DNA of 64,000 nt from CAZCSK01 sp964501265 (GCA_964501265.1 CAZCSK010000004.1:38740-102739), one strand, 5' to 3'; counted from the stretch's first letter, positions 50,550 to 58,805 are shown. The notes: a model not told the origin generated them from the letters alone. A program made the numbers and translations.

Positions 50550-51100
50550 AGATCTACACCAAAACGGGCGACGACGGCACCACCGGATTGCTTTACGGGG
50601 GCCGCGTATCGAAGGACGACATACGCACGCAGGCCTACGGATCGACCGACGAGGCGGTCGCCATGCTAGGGCTTGCAAGATCGCTTGGCCCCGCAGCAGA
50701 AGGCTTGGATTCACTGATCATGGAGGTTCAAAAGCAATTGTTCGTTGTGGGAGCCGAACTCGCGACAGATGTCGCCAACGCTGGGAAACTTAAATCCGGT
50801 ATCTCGAAGGTGACCGGCGACATGGTGGATGCACTCGAGGCACATATCGACCGTATGACCGACCAAAGTCCGCTGCCCAACTATTTCATCGTTCCCGGTG
50901 CATCGCCGGTTAGCGCAGCTCTCGACATTGCGCGCGCGGTGGTGCGAAGAGCGGAACGGTTCACAGTGACGATGCAGACACGCGGCATGTTGTCGGATGA
51001 CTCTGCGCTGAAGTATTTGAACCGGCTCTCTGACTTTCTCTTTACGGCAGCGCGTTTTGAGGAAGCTGCTAGCGGATTGCAAGCGCCGCCGAGCAGGTAA
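50546..51100 (+). CDS. Cob(I)alamin adenosyltransferase, PduO type (CTG start)
   Basis: A 184-residue trimeric enzyme that adenosylates cob(I)alamin with ATP. The ATP motif KIYTKTGDDGTTGLLYGG at the extreme N-terminus, YGSTDEAVAMLG, FIVPGASPVSAALDIARAVVRRAER (the RxxxRRxE helix) and YLNRLSDFLFTAAR are typical. The ATP motif is only complete if translation starts at a CTG overlapping the upstream TGA; the first usual start (TTG 50588) would remove it. All other couplings in the window use NTGA, so CTGA is plausible. Confidence 0.88.
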   Translation: MKIYTKTGDDGTTGLLYGGRVSKDDIRTQAYGSTDEAVAMLGLARSLGPAAEGLDSLIMEVQKQLFVVGAELATDVANAGKLKSGISKVTGDMVDALEAHIDRMTDQSPLPNYFIVPGASPVSAALDIARAVVRRAERFTVTMQTRGMLSDDSALKYLNRLSDFLFTAARFEEAASGLQAPPSR

Positions 51101-51151
51101 ATATTTCTCCAAATCCACAGATTTGCACGGGACAAGTGCCAGTATGCGGCG

Positions 51152-51442
51152 ATGGACCCCTCCCCGGGCGGTTCTTGGAACGACCCCTTCGAGGATCACC
51201 GCGAAGTTGATCCTCCCTTACACGATCCATACTCCACCGATGACGGCTGGATTTCGGGACTGGCGCTTTCAGAGATTCTTCACTTGGAGTTGATGCTGCG
51301 CCCTGCGGGTTCCTGCTGTCCACGATGTGGAGGCTGGAGATTCGCGTACGGGCCAGTTGAGTTCTGCTCCCACGGATGTCCCGAGAACCTGTTGCTGACA
51401 TTACAAGGAGAGCCGGGTGGCGCCTCGCGCCGCCCGAACTGA
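51152..51442 (+). CDS. Small cysteine-containing hypothetical protein
   Basis: A 96-residue acidic protein. The C-terminal half has CCPRCGG...VEFCSHGC, a four-cysteine pattern that could bind zinc. No family is recognised. It is collinear with the cobalamin adenosyltransferase (51 bases upstream) and the acyl-CoA dehydrogenases (33 bases downstream). The ATG has no strong ribosome site, so the gene is moderately supported. Confidence 0.45.
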   Translation: MDPSPGGSWNDPFEDHREVDPPLHDPYSTDDGWISGLALSEILHLELMLRPAGSCCPRCGGWRFAYGPVEFCSHGCPENLLLTLQGEPGGASRRPN

Positions 51443-51474
51443 CGGGCCGCGCGTTCGCATAGAATCCGGTTGTT

Positions 51475-52614
51475 GTGCCAACAACCTTTTTCACACCCGA
51501 CCACGACGCCCTGCGCGCGTCCATTCGACGATTTGCCGAAGAAGAACTCGCTCCGCATGCCGATGAATGGGAGGAGGACTTTCCCGATTGGGTTTTCAAG
51601 CGCGCGGGTGAACTCGGATTTCTCGGGCTTACTTATCCCGTGGAATACGGCGGCCAGGGAGCCGATTATTTTTCCACCATTGTCTTCGCTGAGGAAATCG
51701 GGCACTGCAAGAACGGCGGTTTGGCTCTGGGCCTGGTGGTGCAGAGCGACATGGCCACGACGCCGATCAACAAATTCGGCACCCACGAACAAAAGGAGAA
51801 ATACCTCGCTCCATGCATCGCCGGCGACAAGATCGCCTGCCTAGGAATCTCCGAACCAAACGCCGGCTCAGATGTCATGAACATTGAAACCACGGCCACA
51901 TGGGACGGTGGCGAATGGGTCATCAATGGCCGGAAGATCTTCATCACCAACGGTTGGCGCGCACACGTTATGACGCTTGTGGCCAAGACAAAACGCGACG
52001 GTCAAACCACCGGACACACATTGTTTTTGGTTGATACCGACACTCCGGGTTACACGAGAACCCGCAAACTCGACAAAGTGGGGATGAGATCGTCTGACAC
52101 CGCGGAGATCGTGTTCGAGGATGTCCGCGTCCCCGCCGACGCGTTGTTGGGGAGCGAAGGGGAGGGCTTCAAGCACATCATGTGGGAACTGCAAGGAGAG
52201 CGGCTGATCGGCGCGCTCGCCGCCACATCGGGGGCGGCTCGGATGCTCGAGATGACCATTGCGTATGCGAAGCAGCGCGAGGCGTTCGGTCGGCCGATCG
52301 CGAGTTTCCAGGCCATTCGGCACAAGATCGCTGAGATGGCCACCCTCGTGACGGCGATCCGCGAGTTCGTGTATTACACCGCCTACCGCTGGAACTCAGG
52401 GGAATACGTGGTGCGCGAGATATCGATGGCGAAACTAATCTCTGGCGAGATCGGGTGCCAAGTCTCGGACGAATGTCTGCAGATTTTCGGTGGCGCCGGC
52501 TACTCGAGTGAAAGCCCAATTCAGCGGGGATGGCGTGACATGCGAGTCAACCGGATCGGCGGAGGAACTGACGAAATCATGCGCGAGATCATCGGGAAGA
52601 TGGAAGGTCTGTGA
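51475..52614 (+). CDS. Acyl-CoA dehydrogenase
   Basis: A 379-residue flavoenzyme for alpha,beta-oxidation of an acyl-CoA. Motifs are CLGISEPNAGSDVMNIETTA (FAD and substrate), GRKIFITNGWRAHV, SDTAEIVFEDVRVP, and the C-terminal LQIFGGAGYSSESPIQRGWRDMRVNRIGGGTDEIMREII. The GTG start follows a GTTGTT region. It overlaps the next dehydrogenase by GTGA, so both work in one degradative or lipid pathway. The chain length is unknown. Confidence 0.93.
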   Translation: MPTTFFTPDHDALRASIRRFAEEELAPHADEWEEDFPDWVFKRAGELGFLGLTYPVEYGGQGADYFSTIVFAEEIGHCKNGGLALGLVVQSDMATTPINKFGTHEQKEKYLAPCIAGDKIACLGISEPNAGSDVMNIETTATWDGGEWVINGRKIFITNGWRAHVMTLVAKTKRDGQTTGHTLFLVDTDTPGYTRTRKLDKVGMRSSDTAEIVFEDVRVPADALLGSEGEGFKHIMWELQGERLIGALAATSGAARMLEMTIAYAKQREAFGRPIASFQAIRHKIAEMATLVTAIREFVYYTAYRWNSGEYVVREISMAKLISGEIGCQVSDECLQIFGGAGYSSESPIQRGWRDMRVNRIGGGTDEIMREIIGKMEGL

Positions 52615-53801
52615 CGGATCCGCTCTGGTTTCCAGATAAGTTCGAGCCTGCGGACGTTCCCTACGAACTGTTCACGCAGGACCATGATGCGCTGCGAAAG
52701 TCGGTGAGAGCCTTCGTCGAACGAGAGATATCTCCCAACGTCGAGCAATGGGAACGTGAGGAAGACTTTCCCCGCAGCCTTTTCGCCCGTTTGGGAGAAC
52801 TCGGATTCTTGGGGATGAAGTTCCCGGAATCCCACGGAGGATCGGGCCCCGATTACGTCGCCGAAGCCGTGATCATCGAGGAGCTCGCGAACGGAGGGTC
52901 TGGGGGAATCGCCGCAGACATCGGCGCGCACAAAGATCTCGCTTGCCTCTACCTTTACAACTTCGGCGACGACAAACAGTGCGAGCGGTGGCTGGAGCCT
53001 GCGATTCGGGGCGAGATCCTCGGGTGCTTCGCGGTGACCGAGCCTGGGGCGGGTTCGGATGTCGCCGGAATTGAAACCCGAGCTGTCAAAGACGGCGACT
53101 CCTACGTCCTTAACGGCTCGAAGGTCTTCATCACGAACGGCGCCTGGTGCGACTTCGCCGTCGTCGCCGCCAAAACGGACCATACGCTCGGTAGAGAGGG
53201 GATCAGTCTGTTTGTTGTGGATGCCGTCACGCCCGGTTTTACTCGCAACAGAATGAAGATGCTCGGCTGGCGGACGTCACACACCGGTGAGTTGGTGTTT
53301 GAAGACTGCCGCGTGCCGAAGGCCTGCTTGTTGGGTGGTGAGCCCGGCCGCGGTTTTTATCAGATCATGCAGAACTTTCAATGGGAGCGTCTTGCGATGG
53401 CACTCGGACAATCGCAAGGGGCGGTGCGCACCTACGAAATGGCGAAGAAATATGCACTCGAGCGAAAGGCCTTCGGCCGCGAAATCGGTCACTTCCAAGT
53501 TTGGCGCCATCGCTTCGCAGACATGGCCGCAAAAATCGAGATGACTAGAGCGCTCACCTATCATGCGCTCAGGCTTTTTGTTCACGGAGTGCCTTGCGTT
53601 GCGGAGGTCAGTATGGCCAAGTACCTGTCGAGCGAGACCGCTTTCAAGACGGCCGATGAAGCTGTGCAAGTTCATGGAGGCTACGGATACATGATGGAGT
53701 TTTCCGCCCAGCGCGCCTGGCGCGATGCGCGTCTGGGCCCCATTGGCGGAGGAACAACCGAGATAATGAAGGACATCATAGGCAAAACGCTGGGATTGTA
53801 A
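52611..53801 (+). CDS. Acyl-CoA dehydrogenase
   Basis: A 396-residue paralogue of the preceding enzyme, with FAVTEPGAGSDVAGIETRA, GSKVFITNGAWCDFAVV, TSHTGELVFEDCRVPKA and VQVHGGYGYMMEFSAQRAWRDARLGPIGGGTTEIMKDIIG. Tandem acyl-CoA dehydrogenases often form heterotetramers with one active subunit in Actinobacteria, so these two may form such a complex. The GTG start overlaps the first gene's stop. Confidence 0.93.
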   Translation: MTDPLWFPDKFEPADVPYELFTQDHDALRKSVRAFVEREISPNVEQWEREEDFPRSLFARLGELGFLGMKFPESHGGSGPDYVAEAVIIEELANGGSGGIAADIGAHKDLACLYLYNFGDDKQCERWLEPAIRGEILGCFAVTEPGAGSDVAGIETRAVKDGDSYVLNGSKVFITNGAWCDFAVVAAKTDHTLGREGISLFVVDAVTPGFTRNRMKMLGWRTSHTGELVFEDCRVPKACLLGGEPGRGFYQIMQNFQWERLAMALGQSQGAVRTYEMAKKYALERKAFGREIGHFQVWRHRFADMAAKIEMTRALTYHALRLFVHGVPCVAEVSMAKYLSSETAFKTADEAVQVHGGYGYMMEFSAQRAWRDARLGPIGGGTTEIMKDIIGKTLGL

Positions 53802-53868
53802 GAATAAAGGGGCGAAGGATGATGGAAGGCAGCGAAACTCCAGGTCGCAAACGCGCAGGATTGCACAG

Positions 53869-54791
53869 ATGCACTCGGCGGGAGGAGTCAGAAGAGTCTT
53901 CGCGTGGCTGTTGGGCGCTGGCGGATTTGTAGTCGCGCTGATCCTGGTCATCTTGCTCTTGAACAGCGTGAAAAAGACTCCCCGAGATTTCATCGGTATC
54001 TCTTACGGCGGAGGCCCCATCGAAGGGGCGCATTTCCGGCGCGTGGTCGAGCCAGGCAGCAGCCTTTTCGTCAACGGCTTGCCGACAAGCTCTATCTGTA
54101 TCCCGTGACGCAGCGAAACTACATCGTCTCGCGCCGGCGGGACGAAGGCGACGTGATAGGCGAGGACTTCATCACGGCGCCTTCTTCAGACCGTATCCCC
54201 GTCCAGTTTCAGGTAGCCACCTATTTCAAGTTGAACACGAATAAGTTGCAGAAGTTTCATGAGCAAATCGGTCTGAAGTACAAGGCTTACAACGACGACG
54301 GCTGGATCCGGATGCTCAACGATTCGTTCCGCCAGCAGATCGAGTTCGCGTTGCAGCGAGAGGCTCGTCGGTACGACCTGGCTTCGCTCTATGCGAGCGC
54401 AGAGGTACTGGAAAAGGTCCAGGCGAAAGTCGGCGGAGTGCTCAAGGAAAACGTGAGTTTGATTCTGGGCGACGAGTACTTTTGCGGCCCCACCTTTGAC
54501 GGAGAAGGTTGTCCCGAGTTCACGTTCGTCGTCAAGCACATCGACATCCCCGAAGGTGTGCGCGCGGCGTTTGAATCCAACCGGACATCCGAGATCGCCA
54601 TTGTGACGAAGCAGAACGAGATTCGGCAAAGAGAAGCTGAAGCTGAGGCCATAAGCAAATTGAACGAGGCGCTCGCCGTGGCAGGGGAAAACTACGTTCT
54701 TCTAAAAGCCATTGAATCCGGGAAGATCGAGTTCTGGGTGCTGCCTTCAGGGAACAACTTCACGCTGCAAACTCCGCAGCGCAGGCCCTAG
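53869..54791 (+). pseudogene. SPFH/band-7 membrane protein with a -1 frameshift
   Basis: The N-terminal part (membrane helix VFAWLLGAGGFVVALILVILLL, then GISYGGGPIEGAHFRRVVEPGSS) is in one frame, and the continuation (ADKLYLYPVTQRNYIVSRR ... FKLNTNKLQKFHEQIG ... EVLEKVQAKVGGVLKENVSLILGDEYF) is in another. Restoring one base at about 54081 (GGCTTGCCGAC read as GGCTTGGCCGAC) joins VNGL to ADKLYLYP. There is no slippery heptamer, so a sequencing error or a recent mutation is more likely than programmed frameshifting. The intact protein of about 307 residues would be an actinobacterial prohibitin-like scaffold. Confidence 0.8.
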
Positions 54792-55469
54792 TTATAGCGG
54801 CAAGCTAGAGCGGCGGCCCAGCCAGTCCGATTCGTCCGGTTCGCAGACTTGCACATAGGCGGCGGCCTCACGGCTGATCGACACGCTACCGGCCTCGGTC
54901 AGCAAGGTGATGGGACCGCCAAAATCAGCCACATCTCGAACCTTGAAAACGGCTGTTGGGCGAAGCCCGATCTGGTCGAAGTAGAGCAGTAGCTCCTCCT
55001 TTACCTCGGAGAGTTGCGCGACTGCGACTTCGTCTCCTGGTTGGGTCGCGTCAAGGGGCCGGAGAGTGCGACGGTCGACCGGACAGATAGGGTGCCCATG
55101 AGGGCAATACTCCGGGAAACCGAGTTTTTGCATCAGATGTTCCTCAACTGAAGCCGACACGGCATGTTCGAGACGGTGAGCCTCGGCATGGACTTCGTGC
55201 CAGGGCATCCCCAGAACATCTGTAAGCAGCCGCTCAATCACGCGGTGTCGGCGCAAGACTTTGTGAGCCAGCGGCCGCCCTTGACCGGTCAAGAGGATCG
55301 TGCCGTCGGATCGACGCTCCAGAAATCCCTCGGAGGCGAGCCGCTTGAGCATCTGGCTCGCCGACGGCAGAGAAACTTTGAGAGTCTGAGCGAGTGCAGT
55401 GGCGGTGCACCTTTGCCCATCCTCCTCTAGGCGCTTTATCTGACCGAGGTAGTCCTCGACTCCGCGCAT
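54792..55469 (-). CDS. DtxR-family metal-dependent regulator
   Basis: A 225-residue regulator. Residues 1-60 form a winged helix (EDYLGQIKRLEEDGQRCTATALAQTLKVSLPSASQMLKRLASEGFLE), 65-140 carry the dimerisation and metal site (RVIERLLTDVLGMPWHEVHAEAHRLEHAVSASVEEHL and YCPHGHPIC), and the rest is an SH3-like FeoA-type domain. It represses metal uptake when loaded with Fe or Mn. It abuts the convergent SPFH gene and lies downstream of the MglA-like operon. Confidence 0.9.
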   Translation of the reverse strand: MRGVEDYLGQIKRLEEDGQRCTATALAQTLKVSLPSASQMLKRLASEGFLERRSDGTILLTGQGRPLAHKVLRRHRVIERLLTDVLGMPWHEVHAEAHRLEHAVSASVEEHLMQKLGFPEYCPHGHPICPVDRRTLRPLDATQPGDEVAVAQLSEVKEELLLYFDQIGLRPTAVFKVRDVADFGGPITLLTEAGSVSISREAAAYVQVCEPDESDWLGRRSSLPL

Positions 55470-55479
55470 CAGGCTCGAG

Positions 55480-55974
55480 TCAAGCTACGCCGGCCGCCGA
55501 AACGGCCGTTTGAAGCAGCGAAACCAGCGTCGACTTGATCGCTTCACGGTCCATCCGCCCACCAGCAATGACCCACTCCGCCCGCGCTCCGAAGGCGCGT
55601 CCGATGTTCTCGGGGCCGGCGACGGACCCTGCATATCCAAGTATCGCCGGCAAATTTCGAGCTCCAAGCTCTTCGAGGACCGCAACTGTGTAGTGAGTGT
55701 CTTCGAGATCCTCATCTTCTACCAGAACAACCGCTCCGATCAGTCCATTTTCGAGCGCGTTAGCGGCTTCCTCGAGCCGGTCGCGATCCACGCCATACAA
55801 CTGAAGATCGAGACCCGGAGATAGCACAATTGTGCCGAAGGCCATTGGCAACACTCCGCCCGCGCTTGGAGTTTTCGACGAGGCGCGTATGCGAACCCGA
55901 CTGATGCTCGCCACGAAGTCGCGATGCAACCCTGCGGGTCCCCCGAGAACGAGTACTTTTGGTCTGGCTTCCAT
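55480..55974 (-). CDS. Degenerate MglA/CvnD-like small GTPase
   Basis: A 164-residue protein that follows the strand order of MglA/CvnD GTPases: LVLGGPAGLHRDFVASISRV at the P-loop position, LPMAFGTIVLSPGLDLQLYGVDRDRLEEAANALENGLIGAVVLVEDEDLEDTHYTVAVLEELG for the switch and G3-G4 region. The P-loop lysine and serine/threonine of GxxxxGKT are gone, and DxxGQ reads GVDRDR. GTP binding is unlikely, so it is a pseudo-GTPase. The ATG overlaps the stop of the DUF4388 gene by one base. Operons with DUF4388/roadblock proteins and MglA-like GTPases control surface motility in other bacteria. Confidence 0.75.
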   Translation of the reverse strand: MEARPKVLVLGGPAGLHRDFVASISRVRIRASSKTPSAGGVLPMAFGTIVLSPGLDLQLYGVDRDRLEEAANALENGLIGAVVLVEDEDLEDTHYTVAVLEELGARNLPAILGYAGSVAGPENIGRAFGARAEWVIAGGRMDREAIKSTLVSLLQTAVSAAGVA

Positions 55975-57834
55975 CAGCGCTTTTTCCTTCCGAATAGTCC
56001 CTGCTTCTCCTCTGGTTGTTTGGACGCGGCAGAGGGAACCCAGTCGTCCGAATCAGACTCCGACAAGCCGAGGCCGGAGAGCTCTCGCAAAAGGGCGCTG
56101 GTGTCGACCGAGGGATCGACGGGCCGGGGGGTACCGGGATCTCCGACGCTAACTGTTACCTGACTCGGTTGCTCGTGCGGAGTGGGGCGGGAAAGTCGTG
56201 GCGACTCAATTGTCGGTTCTAGCTCCGAAAGCGAACGAGGAATGGCTAGATCAGCAAACATCTGGGCCGTCGAGTAGTGCCCGGACGACGCGGATTCTTC
56301 CGCGATGACGAACGTTTGATCTTGCACGAGACCGTTGGAGCCGTAGCTGGTGCTCGGCGCGTCGGGGCCGAGAGCCTCGGGAGCGACGCCTGCGAACACT
56401 GGGGGTTCCTCGACGACTGAGATCGGTTCCGGAATCAGGGCGACGCGCTCTTGCTCTGCGACGCGCTCTTGCTCCGCGGCTTGCTCTGCGACCCGCTCTT
56501 GCTCCGCGGCTTGCTCTGCGACGCGCTCTTGCTCCGCGACCCGCTCTTGCTCCGCGGCCTGCTCCGCGCGCTCTTGCTCCGCGGCTTGCTCCGCGCGCTC
56601 TTGCTCCGCGGCTTGCTCCGCGCGCTCTTGCTCCGCGGCTTNNNNNNNNNNNNNNNNNNNNNNNNNNNNNNNNNNNNNNNNNNNNNNNNNNNNNNNNNNN
56701 NNNNNNNNNNNNNNNNNNNNNNNNNNNNNNNNNNNNNNNNNGCTCTGCGACGCGCTTCTTGCTCCGCGACCGGCTCTTATCCGCCACGACCGGCTCCGGC
56801 TCTTCAACCCCGACCGGCTCTTCGGTGTACTCCGTCAAATCAACCTCTGCGGGCTCTGCTCTGAACAGGTCAGCCTCATCGATAACCGGAAGTTCATCGA
56901 TGGCGGGAAAATCTGCACTCGTCACTTCCAGGTCGGCGGCATTGTCGTCAAGTTCCTGCAGTTGGGATTCTTGATGCGCGCCGGCACCGCTCAACAGCTC
57001 ATCCAGAGACGTCGGCTTGCCCGGCCTCGATTCACTCGCGGCCTCTTGTAGCGCTCTTTCGAGTTCATCGAACGCAGCATCGAGGTCGGGGTCTCGGATA
57101 TCGGGCGGCAGTTGGACTCCCTCCGGGAGATTGAGTCCAACTACACCCGCGGTCACCAATCCATAAACGATCCGCGCCGCCTCCAGGTCAGTGAATCCAC
57201 AGTAATCGCCCAGCTCGGCGACGGTGCTTTCCCCGTCGATTTTCGAGACCAGCGCCCACTCGTCGGGTGTTAGGGCGACATCGACCCCGGCGTCGGCGTC
57301 TTCATTCAAGAAGGGCACGGCGTCAAGAGTTGGAACTTGCCGGCTGATCTGATGCCACTGGCGAAATCTGCGAGCACCCTCCATCACGAGGTTCTCAACG
57401 CTCATCTCGAGGCCAATGTCTTCCTCAGACTTCACACCTGAATCGAAATGGAATGTCCCTCCGTCCCATCTCAGTAGTTCGAAGATCGTGTCTTCGATTT
57501 GCTCAGTCACGATTCGTTCCATAGCGTCTCTTTCGACGAGGCGCGACTCGACTAGAAGTTCACCCAGCCGCCGGGTGTGGCCCTCGCCAGTCTGCGTGGC
57601 GAGGGCATCCTCGAGCTCCGCGTGCGAGAGGAAACCTGCCGAGACGAGTCTCGATCCCAACTGGGCGCCGCTACCGTCCATTCTGGCGTGATAAGCGCGC
57701 CCGTCGCGGAAAAAGACTAGAACCTCGTGGTCTTCCCGCGTCAAAGCTAGGCACCCTGTGCCGTGCTCATTCGCCAGTGCGCGCAACAATTCGGGCACGC
57801 CGACGGTCGCCAGGTCACCCTGGACCGATGCCAT
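55974..57834 (-). CDS. DUF4388 (PatA N-terminal-type) protein with repetitive Glu/Ala/Gln region, interrupted by an assembly gap
   Basis: The N-terminal domain (VQGDLATVGVPELLRALANEHGTGCLALTREDHEVLVFFRDGRAYHARMDG, then LGSRLVSAGFLSHAELEDAL) is DUF4388 as in PatA-type signalling proteins; the second part resembles winged-helix type domains (LTPDEWALVSKIDGESTVAELGDYCGFTDLEAARIVYGLVTAGVV). An acidic linker leads to a repeat region of 9-residue units AEQERAEQA, cut by 100 N. The C-terminus continues in another frame after the gap (length unknown) and ends in LFGRKKR. GGAGG lies 4 bases before ATG 57834. First gene of the operon with the MglA-like gene and the metal regulator. Confidence 0.85.
56445..56641 (-). 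repeat. Coding tandem repeat, 27- and 30-base units
   Basis: Units of 27 bases (AEQERAEQA) and 30 bases (AEQERVAEQA) repeat up to the gap; on the plus strand the module is CGCGCTCTTGCTCCGCGGCT-like. The repeat number cannot be known because the gap sits in it. The encoded segment would be a charged helix or coiled coil. Confidence 0.85.
56642..56741. other. Assembly gap (100 N)
   Basis: Exactly 100 N, the conventional placeholder for a gap of unknown size. It lies in the repetitive part of the DUF4388 gene and shifts its apparent frame. Confidence 0.98.
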
Positions 57835-57876
57835 CATTCCTCCAGTATGCCGTTGGAAGCCTTCTTTCTATATTGA

Positions 57877-57904
57877 TAATCGGCGTCCAGGCCAGCCGAG
57901 TTGA
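57877..57904 (-). promoter_or_regulatory. Candidate WhiG/FliA-type promoter of the DUF4388 operon
   Basis: On the minus strand TCAACT, 14 bases, GCCGATTA; the consensus for this sigma class is close to TCAAAG-N15-GCCGATAA. It ends 40 bases before the DUF4388 start and points away from the repeat array. Confidence 0.45.
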
Positions 57905-57919
57905 CTCGGATGCCCGGAG

Positions 57920-58194
57920 CGCCAGAAGCTGCGAACCCCTCGAAGTCGGCTGGGGGGCTCGGGGGGGTAGCAGCGGCCGACCGCTACGACTTGGGGGCGC
58001 CAGAAGCTGCGAACCCCTCGAAGTCGGCTGGGGGGCTCGGGGGGGTAGCAGNNNNNNNNNNNNNNNNNNNNNNNNNNNNNNNNNNNNNNNNNNNNNNNNN
58101 NNNNNNNNNNNNNNNNNNNNNNNNNNNNNNNNNNNNNNNNNNNNNNNNNNNCGGCCGACCGCTACGACTTGGGGGCGCCAGAAGCTGCGAACCC
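57920..58194 (+). repeat. Tandem array of repeat R1 (78-base period), interrupted by a gap
   Basis: Box B at 57920-57938, box A at 57954-57974, interior of 23 bases, box B at 57998-58016, box A at 58032-58051, then the gap, then the 23-base interior and box B at 58176-58194. The copies before and after the gap are identical apart from the last flank. The unit is a multiple of three and open in several frames, so a repetitive protein cannot be excluded. It fills the space between the DUF4388 operon and rsiG. Confidence 0.9.
58052..58151. other. Assembly gap (100 N)
   Basis: Exactly 100 N inside the R1 array. The flanks are out of phase with a 78-base period by the gap length, so the real copy number is unknown. 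Confidence 0.98.
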
Positions 58195-58213
58195 CTCGAA
58201 GTCAGATGCCCGC

Positions 58214-58242
58214 TCAAGGTTGGACCAGTTGGGGGCCGATAA
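58214..58242 (+). promoter_or_regulatory. WhiG/FliA-type promoter upstream of rsiG
   Basis: TCAAGG (58214-58219), 15 bases, then a perfect GCCGATAA (58235-58242). Against TCAAAG-N15-GCCGATAA there is a single mismatch and exact spacing. It lies 29 bases before the rsiG-like ATG, just outside the last R1 copy. Confidence 0.7.
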
Positions 58243-58271
58243 CTTGAGCGAGACCACTTACCGGAGTTGAC

Positions 58272-58805
58272 ATGAATCAGGCGCTGGAGCGTAAGAACGA
58301 TCGGATTCTCGGACCGGGCTATTTGGAGAACCTGGAATCTCTCCCTACCGTCGAACTCCGGGCACGGCGCAGCGAATGTCACGACCTTGGAGAAGAACTC
58401 TCCTACACCAGGCGCCTTCTTCAAGGCAAGGTGGACATTCTCAATCATGAGCTGGAGCGCCGGTCCTCGGGTGGGGAGCCTCAAATCGTTGATTTGATCA
58501 AGAAGCTGCCGGCGATTCTGGCGGATAGCGCCCAGACGGCAAGTCCAAGACTTCTGAACATCGAGTTGCCCGCAGGAGCTGGCAATCAGCGCCGTGAAGT
58601 GGAACGGCTCGCGTCGGGGCTCGCCGACGCTGAGAAACTTTCCTTGGACGAGTTGTCGGAGATCATTGACCGGCTTGTTGAAGTCGAGCGGACCGCTTCC
58701 CAGGACCGTAAACGCGTCCAGGAAATCGCCGACGCTTTGAACCAGGAGTTGGTCAGGCGCTATCGCGAGGGTACCGCGGACCCTGCCGGAGCACTTCATT
58801 CGTAA
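58272..58805 (+). CDS. rsiG: RsiG-like c-di-GMP-binding anti-sigma factor (twin-motif)
   Basis: A 177-residue helical protein. The RsiG signature ExxxSxxRxxxQxxxD is perfect in the C-terminal helix: E139, S143, R146, Q150, D154. The N-terminal copy has S44, R47, Q51, D55, with glycine at position 40 for the glutamate (E41 is adjacent). The segment LSYTRRLLQGKVDILNHEL is characteristic of RsiG. In Streptomyces, RsiG with two c-di-GMP molecules holds the sigma factor WhiG. The gene has GGAG 6 bases before the ATG and a WhiG-type promoter, suggesting feedback control. WhiG itself is not in the window. Confidence 0.88.
   Translation: MNQALERKNDRILGPGYLENLESLPTVELRARRSECHDLGEELSYTRRLLQGKVDILNHELERRSSGGEPQIVDLIKKLPAILADSAQTASPRLLNIELPAGAGNQRREVERLASGLADAEKLSLDELSEIIDRLVEVERTASQDRKRVQEIADALNQELVRRYREGTADPAGALHS

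Noticed and set aside
54070..54090. Programmed -1 frameshift in the SPFH gene
   Set aside because: No slippery heptamer or stimulatory structure; a missing G fits better.
57920..58194. R1 array as a CRISPR
   Set aside because: The interiors within the array are identical, not unique spacers, the repeat boxes are asymmetric, and there are no cas genes.
57901..58266. A repetitive 26-residue protein encoded by the R1 array
   Set aside because: The unit is open in several frames on both strands, so openness is no evidence; no ribosome site is seen and the gap prevents reading it through.
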